From Alistipes sp. An66 (GTDB lineage Bacteria; Bacteroidota; Bacteroidia; Bacteroidales; Rikenellaceae), in NCBI RefSeq assembly GCF_002161445.1, contig NZ_NFHT01000001.1, positions 186,001-250,000 on the forward strand: 64,000 nt of DNA, given 5' to 3'. The position numbers and the translations under genes were made by a program. Position 1 is the first letter of the stretch. Each line of letters starts with the position of its first letter. Positions 16,604 through 25,128 of this stretch are shown one piece after another. The notes beneath the pieces were generated by a model, which did not search any database, was not told where the DNA came from, and saw only the letters and a program-made list of their open reading frames with translations.

Positions 16604-17191
16604 ATGGCATCCGCAAGCGGAAAACGCATCTACGCCGGACGTCTGATCCGTCCGGAACGCCTCGGCGGATCCCCGGAATGGACCGCCGGACTGCGGCGCC
16701 GTCCGACCGCCGTGTGGATCACCGCCGCGGTGCTGGCGCTCTGCATCCTGCTGCCCGTCGTCGGATTCCCCGCCCTCTACGTTGCGGCGGTAGCCTGCGG
16801 TGTCTTCTACCTCGACAACGAACCCCTCGAACTGCTGCGGCTCCCGGAGCTGGGCGCCGGCCGGCTGCTCGTCCGCAAGGTCCTCACGGCCTGGCGGAAC
16901 TACTTCCTGCTGACGGCACCCTTCGCGCTGCTGGCCGTCGTCGCACACCCCCGCACGGTGTGGATGGCCGCCGCATGGATCCCGATGGCCGCACTCGCGC
17001 TGTTCCATGCCGTCGTGTCGAAATACGCCCACTACACCCCCGACACCCCGACACGCCGTCCGGTGGCGGCCCGTTTCGCAAACGCAGGCTTCATCCTCCC
17101 GGTGCTGCTGCCGCTGACCCTCTGCCTGACGGTCAGCTACACGCTGCGCGCCGAACGCAACCTCAACCGCTATCTCCATGATTACGATTGA
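16604..17191 (+). CDS. membrane protein, probable partner of the next ABC ATPase
   Basis: 195 residues. A basic N-terminus (about 40 residues) is followed by hydrophobic segments at roughly 40-70 (WITAAVLALCILLPVVGFPA), 103-120, 122-140 (WMAAAWIPMAALALF) and 161-182 (GFILPVLLPLTLCLTV). I do not recognise a named family. It overlaps the start of the ABC ATPase gene by 14 nt, suggesting translational coupling and a shared transporter complex. The start ATG 16604 is 5 nt after the HAD gene. Confidence 0.75.
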   Translation: MASASGKRIYAGRLIRPERLGGSPEWTAGLRRRPTAVWITAAVLALCILLPVVGFPALYVAAVACGVFYLDNEPLELLRLPELGAGRLLVRKVLTAWRNYFLLTAPFALLAVVAHPRTVWMAAAWIPMAALALFHAVVSKYAHYTPDTPTRRPVAARFANAGFILPVLLPLTLCLTVSYTLRAERNLNRYLHDYD

Positions 17192-17834
17192 TGCACTCCG
17201 GATCCGCGACGGACGGCGGATGCTGCTCGACGGCGTAACGATGCACCTGTCGCGAAATGCCGTGCACGGCATAGCGGGGGAGGGGAGGAGCGCCCTGCTG
17301 GAAGCCCTCTACGGCATCCGGACGCCCGACTCCGGGACGATCTCCGAAGCGGGACATCCGCTGCAACGCCGCGAGATGGCCTTTTTGGAGGCCGACCCGC
17401 ACTTCTGGCCCGGACTGACCGCCCGCGACTGCATCGGACTGGTGCGGCACAACGGCCGATTGGCCAACCCCGAGGCGCTGCTCCGCCGCTTCCCCGTACC
17501 GCCCGACGCACAGGCCGCAACGCTGGACCCCCTGGCACGGAAACATCTCGGCATCATTCTGACGTTGATGCGCGACAAACGCATCCTGCTGCTCGACGAA
17601 CCCTTCCGCGGACTGGAACCCGAGCGGGTGTTCGTCATGCAACAACTCCTCCTGCGGCTGGGGTCCGAAGGACGGACGGTCATCCTCGCCTCCGGGAAAA
17701 TCTCCCCGCTGGAAGGCGTCTGCGACGACCTCTACCTGCTGGGCGGCGGCAGTGTCCTCGCCCGCTACGAACACTACGAACTGGGCCGCGCGATCCCGAA
17801 TCCCGAATCGGGTTCGGGATTCCCGGAAAATTGA
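17178..17834 (+). CDS. degenerate ABC transporter ATP-binding protein
   Basis: 218 residues with the general layout of an ABC ATPase: Walker A region HGIAGEGRSALLEAL (about 30-44), Walker B KRILLLDEPFRGLEPE (about 133-148), then VILASGK where the H-loop belongs. Key residues are changed: the Walker A lysine is Arg (GEGRSA), no LSGGQ signature is seen (LDPLARKHLGI stands there), and the H-loop His is missing. ATP hydrolysis may be weak or absent. It overlaps and probably partners the membrane protein just upstream. Confidence 0.8.
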   Translation: MITIDALRIRDGRRMLLDGVTMHLSRNAVHGIAGEGRSALLEALYGIRTPDSGTISEAGHPLQRREMAFLEADPHFWPGLTARDCIGLVRHNGRLANPEALLRRFPVPPDAQAATLDPLARKHLGIILTLMRDKRILLLDEPFRGLEPERVFVMQQLLLRLGSEGRTVILASGKISPLEGVCDDLYLLGGGSVLARYEHYELGRAIPNPESGSGFPEN

Positions 17835-17860
17835 GTACCTTCGCCGAAAATCACAAAGCC

Positions 17861-18442
17861 ATGAAAATACTCTTTGCCACGAACAATGCCCACAAACTCG
17901 CCGAGGTGCAGGCCGTACTGGGCGACGCATACACGCTCGTGACGCCCCGCGACTGCGGCGTCACGGAGGAGATCCCCGAAGAGCAGGAGACCCTCGAAGG
18001 CAACGCCTCGCAGAAGGCGCACTACCTCCACGACCGCACCGGTCTGGACTGCTTCGCCGACGACACCGGACTCGAAGTCGAGGCGTTGGGCGGAGCCCCC
18101 GGCGTGCACTCGGCCCGCTACGCCACCGACGGACACGACTTCGCGGCCAACAACCGCCTGCTGCTGAAAAACCTCGAAGGGGTCGAAAACCGCCGGGCCC
18201 GCTTCCGCACGGTCATTTCATTGATCCTCAACGGAGAGGAGCACCTCTTCGAAGGGAGGGTCGAGGGCCGCATCCTCGACCATGAGACCGGACACGAAGG
18301 GTTCGGATTCGACCCGCTGTTCGTTCCCGACGGCAGCGACCGGAGCTTCGCCGAGATGTCCGCCGAAGAAAAGAACGCCGTCTCGCACCGCGGCCGCGCC
18401 GTGCGCAAACTGGCGGCCTGGCTGCACGAAAACGCCCGATAA
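17861..18442 (+). CDS. rdgB: XTP/dITP diphosphatase (RdgB/HAM1)
   Basis: 193 residues. Hydrolyses non-canonical purine nucleotides such as dITP and XTP to the monophosphates, keeping them out of DNA. The family blocks ILFATNNAHKLAEVQAVL, CFADDTGLEVEALGGAPG, SARYA and GFGFDPLFVP are all present, ending in SHRGRAVRKLAAWL. I chose ATG 17861 rather than the upstream ATG because the protein then starts with the conserved KILFATNN strand. TACCTTCG at 17835 onward may be a weak -7 box. Confidence 0.96.
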   Translation: MKILFATNNAHKLAEVQAVLGDAYTLVTPRDCGVTEEIPEEQETLEGNASQKAHYLHDRTGLDCFADDTGLEVEALGGAPGVHSARYATDGHDFAANNRLLLKNLEGVENRRARFRTVISLILNGEEHLFEGRVEGRILDHETGHEGFGFDPLFVPDGSDRSFAEMSAEEKNAVSHRGRAVRKLAAWLHENAR

Positions 18443-18460
18443 CCGATAAAAAAGAGAACC

Positions 18461-19438
18461 ATGGAGGAGGTAAAGTGGGGGATTCTGGGTTGCGGCAACG
18501 TCTGCGAACACAAGAGCGGACCGCCGATGTACCAGACGGAACATTCGTCGCTGGTGGCCGTTATGCGGCGCGATGCGGCGAAAGCGGCCGACTTTGCTCG
18601 CCGTCACGGCGTGCCGCGCTTCTATACCGACGCCACGGAGCTGATCGCCGACCCGGAGGTCAACATCGTCTACGTCGCCACGCCGCACGCCACGCACCGG
18701 GAGCTGACGATCCGGGCACTGGCCGCCGGAAAACCGGTCTACGTCGAGAAGCCCATGGCGATGAACCACGCCGAATGCCTCGACATGATCGCCGCAGCCG
18801 AGAAACACGGTCAGAAACTCTTCGTGGCCTACTACCGGCGGGCGCTGCCCTATTTCCTGAAAGTCCGGGAGCTGCTCGAAGCCGGACGGATCGGAACCCC
18901 GCAGCGGGTCGAGGTCCGCTACATCCGTTCCGCAAGGCCCGAAGACCGCGACCGGGAGCATCTTCCGTGGCGGTTGCGGCGGGAGGTCGGCGGTGACGGC
19001 TATTTCTGCGACATGGCGCCCCACACGCTCGACATCCTCGACTTCCTGCTGGGAGAGATCGCCGAAGCCCGGGGTGAAAAGAGAAACACGGCGGGACTTT
19101 ACGACGTGGCCGATACGGTCTCGGCGGAGTTCCGCTTCCGGTCGGGCGCCGTCGGCACGGGCCTCTGGCGTTTCACGGCTCCGCCCGAGGAGACCGGGGA
19201 TTCGGTGCTCGTCACGGGCAGCGGAGGTTCGATCCGGTTCAGCACCTTCGCCTTCACGCCGATCGAACTGGCGACTCCGCAGGGCTGCGAGCGCTTCGCC
19301 ATCGCCCCGCCGGAGCATATTCAGGGCCCGCTGATCCGCACGATCGTCGCCGAACTCCGCGGCGAAGGGCAATGCCCCTCGACCGGCATCTCGGCCGCCC
19401 GTACTTCGTGGGTCATGGATGCAATTCTGAAAGAATAA
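18461..19438 (+). CDS. Gfo/Idh/MocA family oxidoreductase
   Basis: 325 residues, an NAD(P)-dependent dehydrogenase. The N-terminal Rossmann fold is clear (VKWGILGCGNVCEHKSG), with the family's VYVATPHATHRELTIRAL and KPVYVEKPMAMN blocks (the EKP lysine is catalytic). The C-terminal substrate domain contains GGDGYFCDMAPHTLDILDFL, including the conserved Asp and His. Substrate is unknown; most relatives act on sugars, inositols or their derivatives. It starts 18 nt after rdgB. Confidence 0.93.
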   Translation: MEEVKWGILGCGNVCEHKSGPPMYQTEHSSLVAVMRRDAAKAADFARRHGVPRFYTDATELIADPEVNIVYVATPHATHRELTIRALAAGKPVYVEKPMAMNHAECLDMIAAAEKHGQKLFVAYYRRALPYFLKVRELLEAGRIGTPQRVEVRYIRSARPEDRDREHLPWRLRREVGGDGYFCDMAPHTLDILDFLLGEIAEARGEKRNTAGLYDVADTVSAEFRFRSGAVGTGLWRFTAPPEETGDSVLVTGSGGSIRFSTFAFTPIELATPQGCERFAIAPPEHIQGPLIRTIVAELRGEGQCPSTGISAARTSWVMDAILKE

Positions 19439-19443
19439 ATGCG

Positions 19444-19451
19444 TATCTTTG
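19444..19451 (+). promoter_or_regulatory. -7 box TATCTTTG just before folE
   Basis: Ends 8 nt before the chosen folE start, so the mRNA would have almost no leader. It also argues against the upstream ATG at 19439 as the start, since that lies before the box. Confidence 0.5.
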
Positions 19452-19459
19452 CCGCACCT

Positions 19460-20068
19460 ATGGAGACGAAAAACTACGACAAGGAGGAGCGTTTCGACCC
19501 CGCGACGGTCGAGACCCTCAAAGGACACTATACGGAGATCCTCCGCCTGCTGGGCGAGGACCCAGCCCGCGAAGGACTGCTGAAAACGCCCGAACGGGTC
19601 GCCAAGGCGATGTCGTTCCTCACGAAGGGATACGACGAAAACCCGCTCGACATCATCCGTTCGGCCACCTTCCGCGAGGAGTACAAGCAGATGGTGCTGG
19701 TCAAGGACATCGAACTCTATTCGCTTTGCGAACACCACATGCTGCCCTTCTACGGCAAGGCCCACGTGGCCTACATCCCCAACGGATACATCACCGGGCT
19801 GTCGAAGATCGCCCGTGTGGTGGAGTGCTTCGCGCGGCGGTTGCAGGTCCAGGAGCGGCTGACGGTCCAGATCCGCGACTGCATCCAGGAGGCCCTGAAC
19901 CCGATGGGCGTGGCCGTGGTCATCGAGGCCAGCCACATGTGCATGCAGATGCGCGGCATCGAAAAGCAGCAGTCCGCCACCACGACTTCGGCCTTCACCG
20001 GCATCTTCCTCTCCGACCACCGCACCCGCGAAGAGTTCATGACCCTCATCTCGCACAAATACCGTTAA
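19460..20068 (+). CDS. folE: GTP cyclohydrolase I
   Basis: 202 residues. Converts GTP to 7,8-dihydroneopterin triphosphate, the entry step for folate (and for queuosine via QueD, encoded at 24.5 kb). Zinc ligands are in [20 protein letters not shown] (Cys, His) and [10 protein letters not shown] (Cys). Other family blocks: [13 protein letters not shown] and [21 protein letters not shown] chose ATG 19460 because a TATCTTTG box precedes it; an in-frame ATG 7 codons upstream exists. A terminator follows at 20096. Confidence 0.97.
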   Translation: METKNYDKEERFDPATVETLKGHYTEILRLLGEDPAREGLLKTPERVAKAMSFLTKGYDENPLDIIRSATFREEYKQMVLVKDIELYSLCEHHMLPFYGKAHVAYIPNGYITGLSKIARVVECFARRLQVQERLTVQIRDCIQEALNPMGVAVVIEASHMCMQMRGIEKQQSATTTSAFTGIFLSDHRTREEFMTLISHKYR

Positions 20069-20095
20069 AGAACCGGATACCACGGCGTTGCCACG

Positions 20096-20132
20096 ACCGG
20101 AAATCCGCACAGCTGGGGATTTCCGGTTTTTT
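20096..20132 (+). terminator. terminator of folE
   Basis: Perfect 11-bp stem ACCGGAAATCC / GGATTTCCGGT (20096-20106 with 20117-20127), 10-nt loop, then five T. Confidence 0.9.
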
Positions 20133-20225
20133 CATGTCCCGTTCGGCCCCGCAGGGCGGAAACGACTGAACGGGGAACGAAATTTGAACCGCAGCGGGGG
20201 ACAGCAAACCAAAAATCAAAACATC

Positions 20226-20867
20226 ATGAACGTCAAACAACTCCGTTACATTGCGTTCGCGCTCGTGGCAGCCGCGTTCTGCTCGTGCCAGAAAGATCCC
20301 TCGACGTCGGATCTCCACAGGGACTATCTGGTCTACACCGCCTGCGATTCCGGGACCGACTTCTCGGCAATCGACACCTACTTCCTCCCGGACAGCATCC
20401 TCGTCATCGGAAACAGCAACCGGACCGAATACTGGAAGGATGAGGATGCCTTGCAGATCATCGACGTCGTGGAGAACGGTATGAACAACGCCGGCTACAC
20501 GCGCACCGACGAAAAAACCTCGGCCAACGTGGGCCTCCAACTCAGCTACGTGCGCAAGGCGACCTACTTCGTCGGTTACGACAACCCCTGCTGGTGGTGG
20601 TACTACCCCTACTACTGGGCCCCCGGATACTGGGGCGACTGGGCCGGGTGGCACTATCCGTACAGCGTCTACTACGCCTATACGGCGGGTTCGCTGCTCG
20701 TGGAGATGGTCAACCTCGACGCCGACCAGACCGGAAACAAGAAACTGCCCGTCATCTGGGACAGCTTCATCGGCGGCCTGCTGACCCCGGATGCCGAACT
20801 CAACCTGCAACGAACCGTCGAGGGCGTGGAGCAGGCCTTCGTGCAGTCCCCCTACCTGAACAAATAG
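20226..20867 (+). CDS. DUF4136 domain lipoprotein
   Basis: 213 residues. The signal peptide ends in a lipobox (AAAFCSC), so it is a lipoprotein. The body matches DUF4136: DFSAIDTYFLPDS near residue 40, ENGMNNAGYTR, then an unusual aromatic run with many Trp/Tyr/Pro residues (about 117-150), and a C-terminal domain GNKKLPVIWDSFIGGLLT. Function is unknown; the domain is common among Bacteroidota outer-membrane lipoproteins. The upstream 46 codons of the frame are the folE terminator region, so ATG 20226 is chosen. Followed 23 nt later by a beta-barrel protein. Confidence 0.88.
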   Translation: MNVKQLRYIAFALVAAAFCSCQKDPSTSDLHRDYLVYTACDSGTDFSAIDTYFLPDSILVIGNSNRTEYWKDEDALQIIDVVENGMNNAGYTRTDEKTSANVGLQLSYVRKATYFVGYDNPCWWWYYPYYWAPGYWGDWAGWHYPYSVYYAYTAGSLLVEMVNLDADQTGNKKLPVIWDSFIGGLLTPDAELNLQRTVEGVEQAFVQSPYLNK

Positions 20868-20890
20868 TCCAACGCTAAATCAGTCCGATC

Positions 20891-21517
20891 ATGAAAACAT
20901 CGAAATACCTCAAAACCATTGCCTTCTGCACGCTCCTGCTGGCTGCGGCCCTGCCGGGAAAAGCACAGGTATTCCCCAACACCTACATCAACATCGACTG
21001 GCAGATGGGTGTGCCCCTCGGAGACGACTTCGCCGACAAGGCCTCGGGCTGGGGCATGAACTTCGAAAGCGGATACTTCGTCACCCCGGCGATCACCGTC
21101 GGCCCCTTCATCTCCTACCAGACGAACCTGCAATCCATCGACCGCCAGACGCTCGACCTGGGGGACGGCTCATCCCTGACGACCAATCAGAAACACGCCC
21201 TGTTCCAACTGCCGTTCGGCGTCACGGGCCGCTACAACTGGCTTACGGACAGCGTCTTCCAGCCCTATGCAGGCTTGAAGGTCGGAGCCTGCTACGCCGA
21301 GATGTCGTCCTACTATTACATCGTCAGGCAGTACACCGAGACGTGGGGCTTCTACCTCTCGCCGGAGGTCGGCGTGTCGATCTTCCCGCGTCCCGACTAT
21401 CGGCTGGGATTCCACGTGGCGCTCTATTACAGCTACGCCACCAACAGCGGCGACGTGCTGGTTTACTCGGTCAACAACATCAACAACTTCGGCATCCGCG
21501 TCGGCGTCTCCTTCTGA
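20891..21517 (+). CDS. outer-membrane beta-barrel protein
   Basis: 208 residues with a signal peptide (ending PGKAQ). The rest alternates short aromatic-flanked strands, e.g. YINIDWQMGVPLG, AITVGPFISYQ, FQPYAGLKVGACYAEM, LGFHVALYYSYATN, and ends in FGIRVGVSF with terminal Phe, typical of an eight-stranded barrel of the OMP_b-brl/OmpW-like group. Function is unknown. It is probably co-transcribed with the DUF4136 lipoprotein, and the two may work together at the outer membrane. Confidence 0.87.
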   Translation: MKTSKYLKTIAFCTLLLAAALPGKAQVFPNTYINIDWQMGVPLGDDFADKASGWGMNFESGYFVTPAITVGPFISYQTNLQSIDRQTLDLGDGSSLTTNQKHALFQLPFGVTGRYNWLTDSVFQPYAGLKVGACYAEMSSYYYIVRQYTETWGFYLSPEVGVSIFPRPDYRLGFHVALYYSYATNSGDVLVYSVNNINNFGIRVGVSF

Positions 21518-21540
21518 CGTCTTCCGGAAAACGCTCTCAC

Positions 21541-21577
21541 GAAAAGACCCGCTTCCATGATGGAGGCGGGTCTTTTC
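21541..21577. terminator. bidirectional terminator between the barrel gene and polA
   Basis: 17-bp stem (21541-21557 with 21561-21577, one G-T wobble) with A-rich left and T-rich right ends (GAAAAGACCCGC / GCGGGTCTTTTC), working for convergent genes on both strands. Confidence 0.9.
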
Positions 21578-21595
21578 ACCTTTGCACAGGAGGAC

Positions 21596-24469
21596 TCAAT
21601 GCGCTTCGAGCCAGTTGTTGCCCACCCCGGCATCGGCGATCAACCGCACTTTGAGCCGTGCGGCGGACTCCATGCACTCGGTGACGATCCGCACGACCTG
21701 CTCCTGCTCCTCACGCAGCATGTCGACGACCAGTTCGTCGTGCACTTGCAGGATCACCCGCGAACGGATCCCCTCGGCGGCAAAACGGCGGTGGACGTCG
21801 ATCATGGCGATCTTCATGATGTCGGCCGCCGAACCCTGAATCGGAGCATTCACGGCGTTACGCTCGGCCAGCCCGCGCGCCACGGCGTTGTGCGAATTGA
21901 TGTCGTTGAGGTAGCGGCGCCGGCCGAAGATCGTCGAAACGAATCCCTCCTCCTTTGCCTTCTCCACGACGCGGTCCATATACTCCTTCACCCGGGGATA
22001 GGAGGCGAAATAGCCGTCGATGATCTCCCGGGCCTCCTTGCGCGGAATTTCCAGACGCTGGCTCAACCCGAAGGCCGAAATGCCGTAAATGATGCCGAAA
22101 TTGGCCGTCTTGGCCCGCCGGCGCTCCTCGGAAGTAACCTCCGAGATCGGTTTGTTGAAGAGCCGCGCAGCGGTCGAGGCGTGGACATCCTCGCCGTGCT
22201 CGAAGGCCGCGATCAGCGACTCGTCGCCCGAAAGGTGGGCCATCAGCCGCAGCTCCACCTGGCTGTAATCCGCCGAGAGGAGCAGGTGCTCGTCGTCCGA
22301 CGGAATGAAGGCCTTGCGGATGCGGCGCCCCATCTCGTCGCGCACCGGAATGTTTTGCAGGTTGGGGTTCGTCGACGAAAGGCGCCCGGTGGCCGTCACG
22401 GCCTGGTTGAACGACGTATGGATGCGTCCCGTGCGGCGGTTCACCAACTGCGGCAAAGCCTCGACATAGGTCGACAGCAGCTTCTTGACTCCCCGGTATT
22501 CGAGAATCAGGTCGACGATGCGGTGTTTGTGCGCGAAGGATTGGAGATACTCCTCGTCGGTGCAGAACTGCTTCGTGCGCGTCATCTTGGGCTTCTCGGC
22601 AATGCGCATCTTCGCAAAGAGCACCTCGCCCAGCTGCCGCGTCGAGTTGATGTTCAGATTCGGCTCCCCGGCCTCGGCCCGCACCGCCGCTTCGAGCTCC
22701 GCGAGTTTGCGGTTCAACTCCACGGCATAGGTCGCCAGCGCCTCCGAATCGATCCGCACGCCGGCCATCTCGATGTCGGCCAGCACGGCGATCATCGGCT
22801 CCTCGACCTCGAAATAGAGATCGTGCAGGCCGATCTGTTCGACCAGCGGAAAGAGCACCCGTTTGAGCCGGAGCGTGACGTCCGCGTCTTCCGCAGCGTA
22901 CTCTTTCACGCGCTCGACGTTCACCAGATCCATCGTCAGCTGCCGGGCTCCCTTGCCGATCAGCGTCTCGATCTCGATCGGCCGGTAGTTCAGGTACTTT
23001 TCGGCCAGGATATTCATGTTGTGCCGCGACTCGGGATCCAGCAGGTAGTGGAGGATCATCGTATCGTAGAAACGGCCCCGGACCTCGATGCCCAACTGCC
23101 GCAGCACCATCAGGTCGAACTTGATGTTCTGGCCGATCTTGGCAATGCGCCCGTTCTCGAACAGCGGGCGGATGATCTCCGCATAGGCGCGGGTGTTCTC
23201 CTCCTTGAAGGGCACGTACCATGCCTTGAAGGGCTCGACGGCCAGCGACAATCCCACGATCCGGTCGTTGAAGACGTCGAGACCCGTCGTCTCGGTATCG
23301 AAGCAGAACTCCCCGTAACGGCCCACCTCGGCAACGACCCCGCGCAGCTGCTCGGCACTCTCCACAAGCACATATTCATGCGGCGTGGTCTGGGCCGTTT
23401 CGAAGTGCATCGACTCGGCTTCGGCCTGCAATTCGGCCGAGGGAACCGGCTCCGTCGTCATCGGGACCACCGGCTCGCCGAAGAGGTTCCCCTGTCCGGC
23501 CAGCGCGGCTTTCTTCGCCGCTGCCGACTTCGCCCGCGCCATCTCCGCCAACTGGGTCTGCGCCTCCTGCCGCGGAACATCCGAAACCGGCTCGGGCGGC
23601 GCCAGATTGGCCAGATCGTTCAGAAAAGCCTTGAAATCCAACTCGGCAAAGAGCGCCCGCAGATCGTCCAGATGCGGCTCGCAGACCGTGAGATCCTCCT
23701 CGCGCAGTTCGATCGGAACGTCCAGACGGATGGTCGTCAGCCGTTTGGCCAGCCGCAGGTTGTCGGCCCAGCCGGCGATCTTCTCACCCTGCTTTCCGGG
23801 AATCCGGCCGACGTTTTCCAGGATGTTCTCCACCGTGCCCCATTCGCGGACCAGCTTGCAGGCGATCTTCTCGCCGATGCCCGGAACCCCCGGGATGTTG
23901 TCCGACGCATCGCCCCAAAGGGCCAGAATGTCGCGCACCAGCTGCGGATCGTCGATGCCGTACTTGTCGCGGATCTCCTCACGGCCGACGATCTCGATGC
24001 TCCCGTCGGCGCCCCGCTGCTTGTAGATGCGGCAATGCTCCCGCACCAGCTGCCCGTAGTCCTTGTCGGGCGTCACCATGTAGACGTCATAGCCCGCCTC
24101 GGCGCCCTTCTGCGAGAGGGTTCCGATCACGTCGTCGGCCTCGTAGCCCTCGACTTCGAGAATCGGAATGCACATCGCTTCCAGCACCCGTTTCACATAG
24201 GGCACCGAAAGCAGGATATCTTCGGGCGTCTCCGCACGATTGGCCTTATACTCCGGAAAAATCTCGCGGCGGAAACTTCCGCCCGGGGGATCGAAGGCAA
24301 CTCCCAGCAGATCGGGCCGCTCGCGCTTCTGGATGTCGCGCAGAAATTTCACGAACCCGAACACCACCGAGGTGTTCATCCCCGTGCGGTTACGCATGGG
24401 ACGTCCCAAAAAAGCATAGTAATACTTGAAAATCAACGCATAGGCGTCGACCAGAAAGAGTTTTTTCAT
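21596..24469 (-). CDS. polA: DNA polymerase I
   Basis: 957 residues, full length. Fills gaps and removes RNA primers. Three domains in order: 5'-3' exonuclease (about 1-290; KKLFLVDAYALIFKYYYAFL, GYEADDVIGTL, VTPDKDYGQLV, GIGEKIACKL), 3'-5' exonuclease (about 330-520; FCFDTETTGLDVF retains the proofreading Asp-Glu pair), and the polymerase (about 560-957; STNPNLQNIPVR, SADYSQVELRLMAHLSGD, RRRAKTANFGIIYGISAFGL, LQVHDELVVD). I chose ATG 24469 as it begins directly with the exonuclease domain; the longer frame overlaps queD. Second gene of a queD-polA transcript. Confidence 0.97.
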   Translation of the reverse strand: MKKLFLVDAYALIFKYYYAFLGRPMRNRTGMNTSVVFGFVKFLRDIQKRERPDLLGVAFDPPGGSFRREIFPEYKANRAETPEDILLSVPYVKRVLEAMCIPILEVEGYEADDVIGTLSQKGAEAGYDVYMVTPDKDYGQLVREHCRIYKQRGADGSIEIVGREEIRDKYGIDDPQLVRDILALWGDASDNIPGVPGIGEKIACKLVREWGTVENILENVGRIPGKQGEKIAGWADNLRLAKRLTTIRLDVPIELREEDLTVCEPHLDDLRALFAELDFKAFLNDLANLAPPEPVSDVPRQEAQTQLAEMARAKSAAAKKAALAGQGNLFGEPVVPMTTEPVPSAELQAEAESMHFETAQTTPHEYVLVESAEQLRGVVAEVGRYGEFCFDTETTGLDVFNDRIVGLSLAVEPFKAWYVPFKEENTRAYAEIIRPLFENGRIAKIGQNIKFDLMVLRQLGIEVRGRFYDTMILHYLLDPESRHNMNILAEKYLNYRPIEIETLIGKGARQLTMDLVNVERVKEYAAEDADVTLRLKRVLFPLVEQIGLHDLYFEVEEPMIAVLADIEMAGVRIDSEALATYAVELNRKLAELEAAVRAEAGEPNLNINSTRQLGEVLFAKMRIAEKPKMTRTKQFCTDEEYLQSFAHKHRIVDLILEYRGVKKLLSTYVEALPQLVNRRTGRIHTSFNQAVTATGRLSSTNPNLQNIPVRDEMGRRIRKAFIPSDDEHLLLSADYSQVELRLMAHLSGDESLIAAFEHGEDVHASTAARLFNKPISEVTSEERRRAKTANFGIIYGISAFGLSQRLEIPRKEAREIIDGYFASYPRVKEYMDRVVEKAKEEGFVSTIFGRRRYLNDINSHNAVARGLAERNAVNAPIQGSAADIMKIAMIDVHRRFAAEGIRSRVILQVHDELVVDMLREEQEQVVRIVTECMESAARLKVRLIADAGVGNNWLEAH

Positions 24470-24497
24470 ATCGGTGAATTGCGTCTGTTGTATCGGT

Positions 24498-24950
24498 TCA
24501 GGCATTGTCGCCGGCAAACCACTCGGCGAACGACGTCGCGGTTTCGTGCAGCCGCAGCGAGTGCAGCGCAACCCCTTCGGGCAGCCGCGGCGCAATGCGG
24601 GCCGCAAAATCCGCCAGCATGTTCTCGCACGTCGGCTGGTAAGCTACCGTCACGATATTCCCGAAACGGGCCGACAACGTCCGGAAGAGCTCCGACCCCG
24701 CCTCCGAGGCTTTGAGCACCAGCGCATGGTCGAAACGCGAAACGATCTCCTCGTTCACGATGCGTTTCAACACGCCGAAATCCATCACCATGCCGCACTT
24801 GGGATGCTCGGGATTCCGCTCCGGAACACCCTTTACCGTCACGAAAAGCCGATAGGAGTGTCCGTGGATCTCGCGGCACGGCCCGTCGTATCCTTCGAGG
24901 GCGTGCGCCGCCTCGAACGAAAATTCCTTGGTCAATCTGATTACTGCCAT
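24498..24950 (-). CDS. queD: 6-carboxy-5,6,7,8-tetrahydropterin synthase (QueD)
   Basis: 150 residues. Converts dihydroneopterin triphosphate, the product of FolE, to carboxytetrahydropterin in queuosine synthesis. Motifs: FSFEAAHALEGYDGPCREIHGHSYRL with the zinc His triad and the catalytic Cys, MVMDFGVLK, FDHALVL, PTCENMLADF and a C-terminal RLHETATSFAEW. Start ATG 24950 gives the normal MAVIRLTKEFSFEAAH beginning. A TATCTTTG box lies 73-80 nt upstream on the minus strand. The gene ends 28 nt before polA. Confidence 0.94.
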   Translation of the reverse strand: MAVIRLTKEFSFEAAHALEGYDGPCREIHGHSYRLFVTVKGVPERNPEHPKCGMVMDFGVLKRIVNEEIVSRFDHALVLKASEAGSELFRTLSARFGNIVTVAYQPTCENMLADFAARIAPRLPEGVALHSLRLHETATSFAEWFAGDNA

Positions 24951-25022
24951 ATTTCTGGATCGTGGTTCGGGAGTGCAAAACAGCAGGCCAGCATCTCCAA
25001 CCACACCGCCTCCCGTACTCCG

Positions 25023-25030
25023 CAAAGATA
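25023..25030 (-). promoter_or_regulatory. -7 box TATCTTTG for queD-polA
   Basis: Reads TATCTTTG on the minus strand in the spacer before queD; a TTTG 14 nt further upstream (25048-25045) is closer than usual. Confidence 0.5.
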
Positions 25031-25074
25031 ATGGAAATCGGAAACAAAACCGCCTCCCGGGCGGAATCATTCCG

Positions 25075-25106
25075 AAAAAAAAGACGCCCCCGCATGCGGA
25101 GACGTC
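25075..25106 (-). terminator. terminator of sppA
   Basis: On the minus strand a GC-rich stem (25106-25083: GACGTCTCCGC / GCGGGGGCGTC) is followed by eight T (complement of 25075-25082). Confidence 0.8.
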
Positions 25107-25128
25107 CCTGTTTCGCGGGGCCGGAGCC

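Noticed and set aside
21557..24715. 1052-residue plus-strand open frame opposite polA
   Set aside because: Shadow of polA: no domain motifs, composition typical of antisense frames in GC-rich DNA.
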